Assembly: GCA_910575545.1 (NCBI GenBank)
Contig: CAJTFH010000008.1
Coordinates: 1 to 64,000, forward strand
DNA: 64,000 nucleotides
Reading direction: 5' to 3'
Source: Bacteroidales bacterium
Lineage (GTDB): Bacteria > Bacteroidota > Bacteroidia > Bacteroidales > Muribaculaceae
A program made the position numbers and the translations under genes. Of this stretch, positions 26,327 through 35,680 are shown piece by piece. Numbering within the stretch: the first letter of the stretch is position 1; every line of letters begins with the position of its first letter. The notes beneath the pieces are model-generated. The model was not told the origin of the DNA and made no database searches. It was given only the letters and a program-made list of their open reading frames with translations.

Positions 26327-27214
26327 ATGAAGAAAATTCTACTTGGTGCAGCCTTTGCCTCAATGGCTATGGGCGCAGTGGCAGCCGGCGTTGAGATGCC
26401 TGCGAACCTGATTAAAAACGGATTCTTTGAAGAGCAGCTCGATGAAATCGTGCGCGGATATGAAGGGGACGGCGACTGCATCCTCGACACAAAGGACGAC
26501 GTTCCTACAATCGGTGTTCCCCAATGGTCGATGAAATGGAATCCCTGGTGTGTGCGCATCGATATCCGTGAAAACGAAGCTGATTTCGAGAAAGTGTTCG
26601 AGGGTAACAACAACCTGCTCCATATCTTCCGTTTCAATGATAACGGCTGGGAGGACGGCGGTGTGACCCAAGTTGTCAAGGGTCTTGAAATCGGCAAAAA
26701 ATACACACTCGGCGCTATCATGGCATATAACCAGGGCACATTGGCCGGCTCCTGGGACTCTGCTGAACATGGCTATATTGTTACTCCTTGCGATGCGGAA
26801 GGCAATGATATTGCTGGCGATCCTATTTTGAGAGACGATTATTTCCCTGTTACAGACGCATGGGAAGATCTCGCTGCCGAGTTCACAGCCACAACCTCTG
26901 CGGTAAAGGTGAAATTCTACATTGTCAACCACACATACGAAGGCAACCACAGCGAAGACCAATGGATGGATGTTGACGATGTTGTGTTGATGCCTACCGA
27001 CGATTACAACTTCTTCAAGGAAAACCGCGAGGACATTCAGGCGTGGCAGAATGAGCAGGGTGCAGGTGTCGACAATGTGGCTGCCGATCTGAACGCATCT
27101 GAAATCAGCGCTGTCTACAACCTGCAGGGCGTTGAAGTAGCCAAGACCACCGAGGGGCTCAAGGGTCTCTATATCGTGCGCACCGGCAAAGGCGCAAAGA
27201 AGGTGATTCTCTAA
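26327..27214 (+). CDS. CBM4/9-like surface glycan-binding protein with a sorting tail
   Basis: The protein has a signal peptide (about 1-20) and a jelly-roll domain of CBM4/9 type: NLIKNGFFEE at the start, LEIGKKYTLGAIMAYNQ in the middle and DQWMDVDDVVLM at the end. After a linker, the last 30 residues read ISAVYNLQGVEVAK and GLYIVRTGKGAKKVIL, the kind of C-terminal sorting/anchoring tail repeated on other proteins here. No catalytic residues are seen. The position between SusD and GH16 fits an SGBP-like role, holding the beta-glucan at the cell surface. CBM family membership is from pattern only. Confidence 0.75.
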   Translation: MKKILLGAAFASMAMGAVAAGVEMPANLIKNGFFEEQLDEIVRGYEGDGDCILDTKDDVPTIGVPQWSMKWNPWCVRIDIRENEADFEKVFEGNNNLLHIFRFNDNGWEDGGVTQVVKGLEIGKKYTLGAIMAYNQGTLAGSWDSAEHGYIVTPCDAEGNDIAGDPILRDDYFPVTDAWEDLAAEFTATTSAVKVKFYIVNHTYEGNHSEDQWMDVDDVVLMPTDDYNFFKENREDIQAWQNEQGAGVDNVAADLNASEISAVYNLQGVEVAKTTEGLKGLYIVRTGKGAKKVIL

Positions 27215-27241
27215 CCGGCCTCTTTCAATAAAATATGGCGC

Positions 27242-27262
27242 GGGGAGAGGGCGACCCTCCCC
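27242..27262 (+). terminator. Short GC-rich hairpin before the GH16 gene
   Basis: GGGGAGaGGG pairs with CCCTCCCC around a 4-base loop. No T-run follows, so it is more likely an mRNA-stability or processing element than a terminator. Confidence 0.3.
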
Positions 27263-27365
27263 ACGCTTCCTGAGGGATGCGACAGGCGGCCGGATTCGTT
27301 ATTGACGTAAAGGTTACGAGGCATCCCGGTTAAAACGAATTATAAACTTATCTGACACAAAAAGA

Positions 27366-28445
27366 ATGACAAGCTCAATCAAGCGCGTCAGCCTTCTCGC
27401 TGCATCGGCTGCTGTTTTGGCAGTGGCCGGTGCGGAGACGGCAGAAGAGATCGCAAAAAAGTATGCCGACCGGGGATTTTATCTTGCTTTCCAGGAAGAA
27501 TTTTCTGAAGGATTCGTACGTGAGGACGGCAAAGTTGTGCCCAATCCTGATGTGTGGTGTTATGAAGAGGGTATGGTAAGAAACCATGAAGACCAGTGCT
27601 ACACCAAAGACAACGCCATTGTTGAAGACGGATGCCTGGTGATAGAAGCACGCAACGAGCAGACCAAGAATCCAAGGTATAATAAATACGGCTCAAACTG
27701 GTATAATAAGAAACGTTATGCCGACTATTCGTCGGCTTCGATACAGACCATCCATAACGGTAACGAAGGCTATTGCTGGGGGCCGGGCATCTATGAGGTG
27801 AGGGCGAAGATTCCGGTGGGTGAAGGGTATTGGTCTGCGATATGGACATTGGGCACGAAGTATGAATGGCCCTACAACGGCGAGATTGATATAATGGAAT
27901 ATTACCGCGACGCCATCCATGCCAATGTTGCCTGGGGCGGATGGAACCGCTGGCAGGCGGTATGGAACAGCCGTGCCCCCCGTATGAGCGAGTTCGAGGA
28001 TGATTTCGCCGATAAGTTCCACGTCTGGAAAATGGTGTGGGATGAGGATTATATCCGCCTGTATCTCGATGACCGTTGCCTTAACGAAACAAATCTGGAC
28101 CGCACTGTCAATCCGCGCACCGACTGGAACCAGTATGACAACGTGAACCCCTACCGGGGCGACCACAAGCAGTATATTCTGCTCAACCTGGCTTTGGGTG
28201 GCGACAACGGGGGCGACCCGGCGAAAGCCGCTTATCCGGCGCGGTATTATGTTGACTATGTGCGCGTCTACCAGCCCGACAATGCGGGTGTGGAGGATGT
28301 TGCTGCAACATCCCCGCAGGAGCATGTGGAGGGTTATTACAATCTCCAGGGGATGTATATGGGCAACGATGCCGACACTTTGGCTAACGGGCTCTATGTT
28401 GTGAAGACCAACCTGGGCGCCAGAAAAATGGCGTTCAACCGATAA
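27366..28445 (+). CDS. GH16 beta-glucanase (laminarinase-like)
   Basis: The secreted protein (signal about 1-23) contains the GH16 core. The catalytic motif is NGEIDIMEYY, with Glu173 nucleophile, Asp175 and Glu178 acid/base, preceded by YWSAIWTLG and followed by WDEDYIRLYLDD and ARYYVDYVRVYQ. The EIDIME spacing is that of the bacterial laminarinase/beta-1,3-glucanase branch. The C-terminal tail (EGYYNLQGMYMG, GLYVVKTNLGARKM) is like the sorting tails of neighbouring secreted proteins. It is the only glycoside hydrolase of PUL 1, pointing to a beta-1,3 or mixed beta-glucan as substrate. Exact specificity is not determinable by eye. Confidence 0.92.
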   Translation: MTSSIKRVSLLAASAAVLAVAGAETAEEIAKKYADRGFYLAFQEEFSEGFVREDGKVVPNPDVWCYEEGMVRNHEDQCYTKDNAIVEDGCLVIEARNEQTKNPRYNKYGSNWYNKKRYADYSSASIQTIHNGNEGYCWGPGIYEVRAKIPVGEGYWSAIWTLGTKYEWPYNGEIDIMEYYRDAIHANVAWGGWNRWQAVWNSRAPRMSEFEDDFADKFHVWKMVWDEDYIRLYLDDRCLNETNLDRTVNPRTDWNQYDNVNPYRGDHKQYILLNLALGGDNGGDPAKAAYPARYYVDYVRVYQPDNAGVEDVAATSPQEHVEGYYNLQGMYMGNDADTLANGLYVVKTNLGARKMAFNR

Positions 28446-28624
28446 GATAACTATATATTTCAACCAAATCTGAATAGGAATTAGTGATTTGAATTTAATG
28501 AGATTAATGAGAGGTTTTCTAAGGTTAACACTCAAAGGTATTTGTTTTTAGGTATGTGGTTAAATCACGCCTGACCGCATGGTTCTGCGCGACGGCAAGT
28601 TTATGGAAGCGTAAACTGAAAACA

Positions 28625-28679
28625 GACCGGAAACAGGCAAGCGGCTGGGAAGCTGCCCAGAGGTTTCCGGTTCTTTTTG
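28625..28679 (+). terminator. Rho-independent terminator at the end of PUL 1
   Basis: ACCGGAAAC (28626-28634) pairs with GTTTCCGGT (28663-28671), with an inner GGCTGGGAAGCTGCCC loop region, followed by tcttttt. The rest of 28446-28768 holds no gene that I can see. Confidence 0.8.
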
Positions 28680-28768
28680 TTGGATAGTATTCAGACTGAT
28701 AATACCAATAGGGGAATCCGGGATATTATCCGTAAATTTTGGGACAAAACCTTAAATTTGATATGATA

Positions 28769-30137
28769 CAATGATTCGGTAAAAATTACCGAAGTAGGTG
28801 AAACTTAAGTTAATATATCGAATTGTCAAATACAAATGAATCGCCAAAGCGTTCATTATAAAAATCTTAGCGTATGAACGTATTGGCGATTCTCAAAGAC
28901 TTCACCTTTCGGTGTAAGTCGGTATTTGAAAATACTACAACCAAGATGAGCAAAAGGTTCCTCAACTGGCTGATTTTAACAATACGCACTGTGGCGTTGA
29001 TTCCGGGCAAAGTCAATTTTACCCGGCTGTCGCGCTATGGCGGTCGTACAGCCAAGACCTTTGCTTCCAATTTCAAGACATCCGTAGACTGGATGAAAGT
29101 CAACATAGGTATGGCGCAGGATTGTTTTGGGCCGGCCGATGACATGGCAGTGGCAATCGATCCGTCGTTCATTTCAAAGTCAGGCAGACTGACATATGGC
29201 ATAGGCCGTTTCTGGTCTGGGGTGGCACAACGTGTAAAACGCGGTCTGGAGATAATGGCAATTGGGGCAATAAGTCTGAGTAAACATACATGCGTGATGC
29301 TCGGTGCTGTCCAGTCTCCGAACTTCAGGACTCTTGAATCTGAGAAACAAATGTCAATGCTTGACTGGTATGTGGCACTTGTCAGGTCAAAGGCGACAGA
29401 GCTGCTCTCACTGACGGATATTCTGGTTGCCGATGCCTTTTTCTCCAAATATGAGTTTGTAAATGAAGTGATTGGCATGGGATTTCGATTTGTCGGGAGA
29501 TTACGTGCCAACTCATATCTGAGGTATCCGGCCATACCGGATTCCTCCGCCACGCGAAGACGCGGCAGAAAGAAAAAGTATGGAGAGAAAGTGGATTTCT
29601 CCAACCTTGACATGTCCGTGTTCACTTCATTCATATATGAGGATTCCAAAGGAAACAAAAACCGATGTCACACGGCGGTCGTACATTCGAGGGCATTGAA
29701 ACGCGACATCCGTATCGTGGTATGTCCGGTTGAAAACGCAGAGCCTCTACTTTACTTCTCTACCGACACCGACATGAGGCCTGAAAAGATCATCGGTTTC
29801 TACCGCACCCGCTTTCAGATTGAGTTCGGTATACGCGATGCCAAGCAGTTTACCGGACTTCAGTCACAGCAGACCCGGGACAGGGAGCGGCTTGACTTTG
29901 CGTTCAATCTTTCCTTCACTGCGCTCAATGTCTGCAAGGAGGTCATAAGGAAGGATTATCCGGATCTTTCGGTAGCGCAGTTCAAACGGCTTATGTTTGA
30001 ATCTTATCTCGCCTCAACAATTATTTCGACTTGCGGAAAATCTCCGCATCTCAAAATAATTCAGAAAATAAATCATCGGTTGGCTCAGTTAGCGGCTTAG
30101 CCAAGGATGAACAACCTCAATTTTTACCGAATCATTG
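28769..30137 (+). mobile_element. Complete IS4-family insertion sequence (copy B), 1369 bp
   Basis: Perfect 19-base terminal inverted repeats (CAATGATTCGGTAAAAATT at 28769-28787 and its complement at 30119-30137) bracket a single intact transposase. No direct repeat is visible in the flanks (left ...tgata, right agttt...), so the insertion may be old or rearranged. It separates PUL 1 from PUL 2 and lies 12 bases past the 3' end of the GH92 operon. Confidence 0.93.
28874..30100 (+). CDS. IS4-family DDE transposase
   Basis: The 408-residue protein has Asp96 in VAIDPSF, Asp187 in ILVADAFFS and the YREK signature in YRTRFQIEFGIRDAK (Tyr310, Arg313, Glu317, Lys324), the hallmark spacing of IS4 transposases. 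The frame is intact from ATG 28874, so the copy is probably active. The 86 bases between the terminal repeat and the ATG carry no other gene. Confidence 0.95.
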   Translation: MNVLAILKDFTFRCKSVFENTTTKMSKRFLNWLILTIRTVALIPGKVNFTRLSRYGGRTAKTFASNFKTSVDWMKVNIGMAQDCFGPADDMAVAIDPSFISKSGRLTYGIGRFWSGVAQRVKRGLEIMAIGAISLSKHTCVMLGAVQSPNFRTLESEKQMSMLDWYVALVRSKATELLSLTDILVADAFFSKYEFVNEVIGMGFRFVGRLRANSYLRYPAIPDSSATRRRGRKKKYGEKVDFSNLDMSVFTSFIYEDSKGNKNRCHTAVVHSRALKRDIRIVVCPVENAEPLLYFSTDTDMRPEKIIGFYRTRFQIEFGIRDAKQFTGLQSQQTRDRERLDFAFNLSFTALNVCKEVIRKDYPDLSVAQFKRLMFESYLASTIISTCGKSPHLKIIQKINHRLAQLAA

Positions 30138-30149
30138 AGTTTAGTTAAC

Positions 30150-32471
30150 TTAATGTATTTGATTGATGTATTCTGTCGTGGCCGATGGCGTGCTTATGCT
30201 TGGCGGAATAGCCTGAGCGGATGTGCCGCGGCGGAGATTGGGCTTGTTGCTCATCACAAAGCGCAGGTCGGCGCCGTTGGCTATTTCGTCGTAGGTGATA
30301 TAGTTGCGGTCGTGGCGTTTGCCGTTGACGTATAGTTCTTTGACATATACGTTCTCAGGGCTCCAGTTGTCGGCTGTCATCTTGAGGTCGCTGCCGTTGC
30401 TCAGATGCATTGTTACAGCGGGCAGAGCCGGTGAGCCGATGTTGTAGATGTTGCTCGAGGGCGCAGTGGGGAAGAATCCCATGCAGTTGAAGATATACCA
30501 AGCCGACATCTGGCCGCAGTCGTCGTTGCCGCTGAGTGCATCGGGCGTGTTGCCATAGAAGCGGTCGACGATTTCGCGCACGCGCTTCTGGCATTTCCAA
30601 GGCTGGCCGATGTAGTTGTAGAGATATGCTACCTGATGACAGGGCTCGTTGCCGTGCCAGTATGCGCCTATACGGCCCTGAATATCGTGCGCTCCGGGAA
30701 TATCTTCGGGCAGGTCGAACATAAAGAGTGAGTCGAGCCGCTGGGCATAGCGCTTAAGACCGATCTCGTTGATGTGGCCCTGAACATCGTGGGGCACATA
30801 CCAGGTGTATTGCACGGTAAAGCCTTCGGTAATGTCGCCCCAGCCGTTGACTGAGCCGGGTCCTTCGTAGGCTATGGGCGAGAAGGGAGTGCGCCACTGG
30901 CCGTTGCTGTCGCGTCCGCGCATGTATCCTGTACCTTTGTCGATAATGGTCTGGTAGCCGAGCGAGCGGTTGAGGAAGCGGCGGTATTCGTCGTCCTTAC
31001 CGAGTTTTTTGGCTGCCATGGCTATGCAGTAGTCATCGAAAGCATACTCGAGTGTTTTCGACACAGATTCCTTTTCCTTGTCGAAGGGTACATAGCCGTT
31101 GGCGATGTAGTCGGGCACACAATCATAGTTGGGGTTGCAGGCCGTTTCAACCATGGCTTTGAAGGCATGCTCGCGGTCGAAACCGGGTACATCCTTCACA
31201 ATCATATCAGCCAGAACCGATACGGCGTGGTAACCTATCATGCACCAGTTTTCGCCGCCGTAGAACGACCATATCGGCAGCATGTGCTCTACGCTCTGGT
31301 CGTAGTGGGCGAGCATGGAGTTGGCGATGTCGGCCTGTACGTCGCGCTGCACAAGATTGAACAGGGGGTGCAGGGCGCGGTAGGTATCCCAGAGCGAGAG
31401 GGTGGTGAGGTTTACGAAGCCATCGGCTTTGTGGATGTTTTTATCCAGACCGCGGTAGCTGCCGTCGGCATCCTGGAAGATAAATGGATGGAGAAAGGCG
31501 TGGTAGACCGAGGTGTAGAAGGTCTCTTTCTGCTTCTGATCGCCCTGGATCTCGAATTTGGCGAGCTGCCGGTTCCAGGCATCGCGGCCTTCGCTGCGCA
31601 CCTGCTCGAACGAATTGTTTTCGATCTCCTTGAGGTTGGCCAGTGCACCGGCGGCGCTGACACCGGAGACGGCAGTCTTGACGGTGATCTGCTGGCCTGC
31701 CTTGGCATCGAATTCGAGGGCGAGCTTGATGTTGCGGCCGTATGCCTCGCGGTCGCTGCGGAATCGCGAGGTGTTGTATATCACGGGCTTGTCGTCCATG
31801 TAGATGACGGCATCCTTGATCGGGCACGAGAAGGTGGCGGCAAAGTACACGTGTCGCTCAGGTACCCATCCGCGCACGAGTTTGTAGCCTACGATGGTGC
31901 TGTCGTTGACGATGCGTATGTTGGCCCATTCGCAGGTGCTCCGCAGGGTATGGTTGAGGTCTACGAGCAGCCATGATTTTCCGGGGGTATCGTAAGTAAA
32001 GCGCAGCATACCTGAGCGCTGTGCCGCCGTGGCCTCGCAGTTGACGTTGGGGTCGGTCAGGCGTAGACGGTAGTAGTTGGCCGTGGCTTCCTCGTCGTCG
32101 TGGCTGTAGCGCGAGCGATAGCCTTCGTCGGGCTTCTCATGAGTGGAAGGAGTGAGCTGGAGCTCGCCGTGGCCGGGTACGAACAGGAAGTCGCCGAGGT
32201 CAGGAATACCCGTGCCGCTGAGGTGCGTAAGGCTGAAGCCGAGCATCGTGGGATGGTCGTATTTATAGCCTGCGGCTGTGTCGTAATCGTCGGTGTCGGT
32301 ATCGGGGCTTATCTGTATACCGCCGAAAGGCACCTGTGCTCCGGGATATACGTTGCCGTAGCCGAGGGTGCCGATGAGCGGGTTGACATATTGCGAAAGG
32401 TCGACGTTGTCTGCCGCAGCACTCAGTGCCACGGCCGACATCAGATAAAGAATACTGCGCTTTGTTGCCAT
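30150..32471 (-). CDS. GH92 alpha-mannosidase (GH92-A)
   Basis: A signal peptide (about 1-20) precedes the mature start YVNPLIGTLGYGNVYPGAQVPFG. Family marks are FSLTHLSGTGIPDLGDF, HGNEPCHQ with the probable catalytic acid Glu609, and GNDDCGQMSAWYIF with the Asp650/651 base pair. GH92 enzymes are calcium-dependent exo-alpha-mannosidases that remove mannose with inversion. The 773-residue length is normal. It is the last gene of the minus-strand operon, 5 bases after the protease gene, and has an extra roughly 20-residue Ser/Thr/Pro-containing tail after the usual PNLRRGTS end. Linkage preference cannot be told by eye. Confidence 0.95.
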   Translation of the reverse strand: MATKRSILYLMSAVALSAAADNVDLSQYVNPLIGTLGYGNVYPGAQVPFGGIQISPDTDTDDYDTAAGYKYDHPTMLGFSLTHLSGTGIPDLGDFLFVPGHGELQLTPSTHEKPDEGYRSRYSHDDEEATANYYRLRLTDPNVNCEATAAQRSGMLRFTYDTPGKSWLLVDLNHTLRSTCEWANIRIVNDSTIVGYKLVRGWVPERHVYFAATFSCPIKDAVIYMDDKPVIYNTSRFRSDREAYGRNIKLALEFDAKAGQQITVKTAVSGVSAAGALANLKEIENNSFEQVRSEGRDAWNRQLAKFEIQGDQKQKETFYTSVYHAFLHPFIFQDADGSYRGLDKNIHKADGFVNLTTLSLWDTYRALHPLFNLVQRDVQADIANSMLAHYDQSVEHMLPIWSFYGGENWCMIGYHAVSVLADMIVKDVPGFDREHAFKAMVETACNPNYDCVPDYIANGYVPFDKEKESVSKTLEYAFDDYCIAMAAKKLGKDDEYRRFLNRSLGYQTIIDKGTGYMRGRDSNGQWRTPFSPIAYEGPGSVNGWGDITEGFTVQYTWYVPHDVQGHINEIGLKRYAQRLDSLFMFDLPEDIPGAHDIQGRIGAYWHGNEPCHQVAYLYNYIGQPWKCQKRVREIVDRFYGNTPDALSGNDDCGQMSAWYIFNCMGFFPTAPSSNIYNIGSPALPAVTMHLSNGSDLKMTADNWSPENVYVKELYVNGKRHDRNYITYDEIANGADLRFVMSNKPNLRRGTSAQAIPPSISTPSATTEYINQIH

Positions 32472-32476
32472 AATGC

Positions 32477-33328
32477 TTACTTATTGGCTACATCCGCACG
32501 CTCATTTTCGTCGCCGATAGCGTTGATGTATTCTTTCCAGAGGTTCTCGACAGAGTTTTTTTCATCGCGGCCGAGAATATGGTACATAGCTTCGTCCCAC
32601 GACCAGGGCACTACGTCGAGGGCTGTGCGGTTGAATTTGCGAATGAAATCTTTATCTTTATTAAGGCTAAGCCAATAGAGGAAATAGCCTGTCTGACGGT
32701 AGCCGCTCATCCAGCTGCCGCCGCGGGGACGGTCGGTCGACGAGAAGTCCTGATTGAAGCAGCCGCAAGCCACGCGTACAGCGTCGGCGCAACCTTCGAT
32801 AAACGACCAGCAGGGGCTTTTGCCGTCGTACACGCCGGCACCCTGAGGGCAGAGCTGGAATGCATGGGTGAGCTCGTGATAGATCACACCGCGGGTTTCA
32901 TAGTCGACCTTGAGGGTATCGTTGTCGGCAAAGCTTTTTTCAACCCATCCGGTGCTGTAGTCGATGCGCACGCGGTTGCCGTCGCCGCTTTTGTAGGATA
33001 TGCCGTCGAAATCGCGCACCACATAGTCGATGTCGGTGATATTGGGTATGCTGTCCTTGGGCGAGAAGTAGAGAGTCTGAAGCACGCGGCGTGCGTTGTC
33101 GGTAATGTAAGTGTCGGGGTCTTTGACGATCGATTTGTATATCTTGGCGCCTTCGGTCTCCGGCGACTCAATCACGAAGTTGATTTTGCCGGGATGGTAT
33201 TTACGCCATTTCTTTTCGATTTTTATAGGCTTGTGGTCTTTCGCGGGCCTTGTGGTGGGATGAGCGGCGTTGATGGCAGGTGCCGCTATAAATAATGCTG
33301 CAGCGAGTGCAATGAGATTGGTTTTCAT
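32477..33328 (-). CDS. Basic-secretory-protein-type zinc metalloprotease
   Basis: The 283-residue protein has a signal peptide (about 1-21) and a zinc site GVIYHELTHAFQ (His151, Glu152, His155). This is followed by SPCWSFIEGCADAVRVACG, the conserved EGxAD block of the plant/bacterial basic secretory protein family. It sits inside an operon of three GH92 mannosidases, with 13 bases upstream and 5 downstream spacing. A protease in that place suggests the target is a mannosylated protein. Peptidase activity is inferred from the HExxH and EGxAD pattern. Confidence 0.85.
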   Translation of the reverse strand: MKTNLIALAAALFIAAPAINAAHPTTRPAKDHKPIKIEKKWRKYHPGKINFVIESPETEGAKIYKSIVKDPDTYITDNARRVLQTLYFSPKDSIPNITDIDYVVRDFDGISYKSGDGNRVRIDYSTGWVEKSFADNDTLKVDYETRGVIYHELTHAFQLCPQGAGVYDGKSPCWSFIEGCADAVRVACGCFNQDFSSTDRPRGGSWMSGYRQTGYFLYWLSLNKDKDFIRKFNRTALDVVPWSWDEAMYHILGRDEKNSVENLWKEYINAIGDENERADVANK

Positions 33329-33341
33329 ATCGTGTGGGATT

Positions 33342-35678
33342 TTAGATTTCGTCGCTCAGTGAGTATGGTTTCGTTTCGGGGGCTATGCCGCGGCTGCGGT
33401 TGGGTTTGGCTGCCATTTCGAATTCGATCGTACCTCCGGCCATGAGGTCGCTGTGGGTGAAGTACGTTTTATCGTACGGCTTGCCGTTGAGTTTCACCGA
33501 TTTGATGTATCGGTTCTTGTCGCTGACGCCCGGAGCCTTGATTTCGAGGGTTTTACCCTCGGGAAGCTGTACGCTGGCGTATGGCATGTAGGGGGCGCCG
33601 ATAACGTATTGGTCGGTACCGGGGCATACGGGATAGAAGCCGAGTGCCGAGAATACGTACCAGGCCGACATCTGGCCGCAGTCGTCGTTGCCGCAGAGGC
33701 CGTCGATGTTATTGCGGTACATGCGGTTGAGCACTTCGCGTACCCACAGCTGCGTTTTCCAGGGCTCTGACGACCAGGCGTACATATAAGGTATGTTCTG
33801 GCAGGGTTCATTGCCGTGGTTGTACGAGCCGATGAGTCCTTCGGCGGTTACATCTTCGGTCTCGGCGTAGTCGGCGGGGTCAAGATCGGTGTTGAACAGG
33901 CGGTCGAGGTTGGCGATAAACTTCTTGTCGCCGCCCATACTGCCGATGAGCCCTTTGACATCGTGGGGCACGAAGAAAGCATAGTTCATTGCGTTGCCTT
34001 CGAGGTAGCCTTCGCCCGAGCAGTTAGTGATGCTGTAGGGTTCTTTCCAGGAGCCGTCGCTGTAGCGCGGGCGCGAGAACGATATAGCCGGGTCGAATAC
34101 ATTGTGGTAGCTCAGGGCGCGCTTGAGGTATTCGTCGGCTTTGGCCTGGTTGCCCATGCGCTTGGCCTGGTTGTAGAGGCACCAGTCGTCGTAGGCATAT
34201 TCGAGGGTTACGGATACGGCGCTACCGTTGTGATCGAAGGGTACGTATCCGAGATTGAGATAGTCGTTCATGGCCAGGTAACGCGGGTTGTTGGCCGTTT
34301 CATCCATGGCCTTGAAAGCTGCAGCGGCATCGATGGCATCACCTTTTGTCAGATAGTCGCCCACGACCGATACACCGTGGTAGCCTATCATGCACCAGTT
34401 CTCATTGCCCATGTGCGACCATACGGGGAGCATGTTGTGGACGCTCTGCTGCTGGTGAGCGAGGAAGGAGTTGACGATATCGGCACTACGCTGCGGGAAG
34501 AGAAGGTTCATCAGCGGATGCTCGGCGCGGAAGGTATCCCAGGTGGAGAATACAGTGTAGTTGGTAAAGCCATCGGCCTGGTGGATATTGTGGTCAAGGC
34601 CGCGATATTTGCCATCGACATCCATGTATACCGATGGATTGATCATGGTGTGGTAGAGTGATGTGTAGAACATTGCCAACTGGTCGTCGGTGCCCTCGAT
34701 ATCGATAATCGACAGTTCGCGCTCCCAGTCGTCGGCGGCATTGGCTGCAATCTGGTCGAAGTTGCGGCCATCGGTTTCGGCACGCAGGTTTTTGAGGGCG
34801 CCTTCGGTGCTGACACCCGAGAGAGCTACTTTCAGTTCTATCTGCCGGCTCTCGGGTATATTGAAGTCGAAGTATGCCACGATTTTGCGGCCGGCGATTT
34901 CGGGGAAGTTATGCTCCAGGTCGAATTTGCGCCAGAAGCCGGTGTAGCGCGGTGTCTCGAGGTCTTTGTAGCCGTAGTTGGCTATGGGCTCGGAGAACTC
35001 GATGGCGAAGTAGGTATAGTTTGTCATGGCCCAGCCGTTGGTGATGCGGTAGCCGGTTACAAGGGTCGGACTCTCGACGCGGATGAAGGTCCACAGACTC
35101 TTACCATCGTAATTATAGATGCCGTGATCCATATCGAGAATAATATGGGTCAGATCGGTGCCGGTTGCGTAGGTATAACGGTGGATGCCGGTGCGCAGAG
35201 TGGCTGTGAATTCGGCGTCGATGCCGTAATCGTCGAGGTGTACGGCATAGTAGCCGGGGCGGGTCACCTCGCTGTCGTGGCTGAATGTCGAGCGGTAGCC
35301 TTCGAGGTGCTTGTCGGCAGTCGAGGGCGTGAGGTGCAGCTGGCCGGTTGTGGGCATGATCATTACGTCGCCGAGATCGGAGTGACCGGTACCGCTCAGG
35401 TGAGTGTGGCTGAAGCCTACTATCGTGCTGTCGGCATGCTGGTAGCCGGCGCAGTAGGCGTAGGTATCGGTCTGATATCGGCCGTTGATGTTATGGGGTA
35501 CGTTCTCCGTATCGGGGCTCAGTTGAACGGCTCCGAAAGGTGCGCAGGCCCCAGGAAAGGTATGACCCATGCCGTTGGTGCCTATGATGGGGTTGACGTA
35601 GTCGATGTGTCTGCCGGCAGAAGCCGCAAAGCTCAAGGCTGTTGCGACTCCTGCTGTGAGTATGGTTCTGAGTGTCAT
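33342..35678 (-). CDS. GH92 alpha-mannosidase (GH92-B)
   Basis: The signal peptide (about 1-21) is followed by YVNPIIGTNGMGHTFPGACAPFG. Family blocks are FSHTHLSGTGHSDLGD, HGNEPCQNIPYMY (acid Glu) and GNDDCGQMSAWYVF (base Asp pair), and the C-terminus is AKPNRSRGIAPE. Length 778 is normal. It differs from GH92-A and GH92-C in the substrate-side loops, for example GYQHADS and NCSGEGYLEGNA, so the three enzymes probably cover different alpha-mannosyl linkages. It overlaps neither neighbour: 2 bases separate it from GH92-C and 13 from the protease. Confidence 0.95.
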   Translation of the reverse strand: MTLRTILTAGVATALSFAASAGRHIDYVNPIIGTNGMGHTFPGACAPFGAVQLSPDTENVPHNINGRYQTDTYAYCAGYQHADSTIVGFSHTHLSGTGHSDLGDVMIMPTTGQLHLTPSTADKHLEGYRSTFSHDSEVTRPGYYAVHLDDYGIDAEFTATLRTGIHRYTYATGTDLTHIILDMDHGIYNYDGKSLWTFIRVESPTLVTGYRITNGWAMTNYTYFAIEFSEPIANYGYKDLETPRYTGFWRKFDLEHNFPEIAGRKIVAYFDFNIPESRQIELKVALSGVSTEGALKNLRAETDGRNFDQIAANAADDWERELSIIDIEGTDDQLAMFYTSLYHTMINPSVYMDVDGKYRGLDHNIHQADGFTNYTVFSTWDTFRAEHPLMNLLFPQRSADIVNSFLAHQQQSVHNMLPVWSHMGNENWCMIGYHGVSVVGDYLTKGDAIDAAAAFKAMDETANNPRYLAMNDYLNLGYVPFDHNGSAVSVTLEYAYDDWCLYNQAKRMGNQAKADEYLKRALSYHNVFDPAISFSRPRYSDGSWKEPYSITNCSGEGYLEGNAMNYAFFVPHDVKGLIGSMGGDKKFIANLDRLFNTDLDPADYAETEDVTAEGLIGSYNHGNEPCQNIPYMYAWSSEPWKTQLWVREVLNRMYRNNIDGLCGNDDCGQMSAWYVFSALGFYPVCPGTDQYVIGAPYMPYASVQLPEGKTLEIKAPGVSDKNRYIKSVKLNGKPYDKTYFTHSDLMAGGTIEFEMAAKPNRSRGIAPETKPYSLSDEI

Positions 35679-35680
35679 CG

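Noticed and set aside
246-28768. Composite transposon formed by the two IS4 copies
   Set aside because: The segment includes tyrS, tRNA-Leu and a whole PUL, and no target duplication is visible, so a recombination hot spot is a better description than a transposon.
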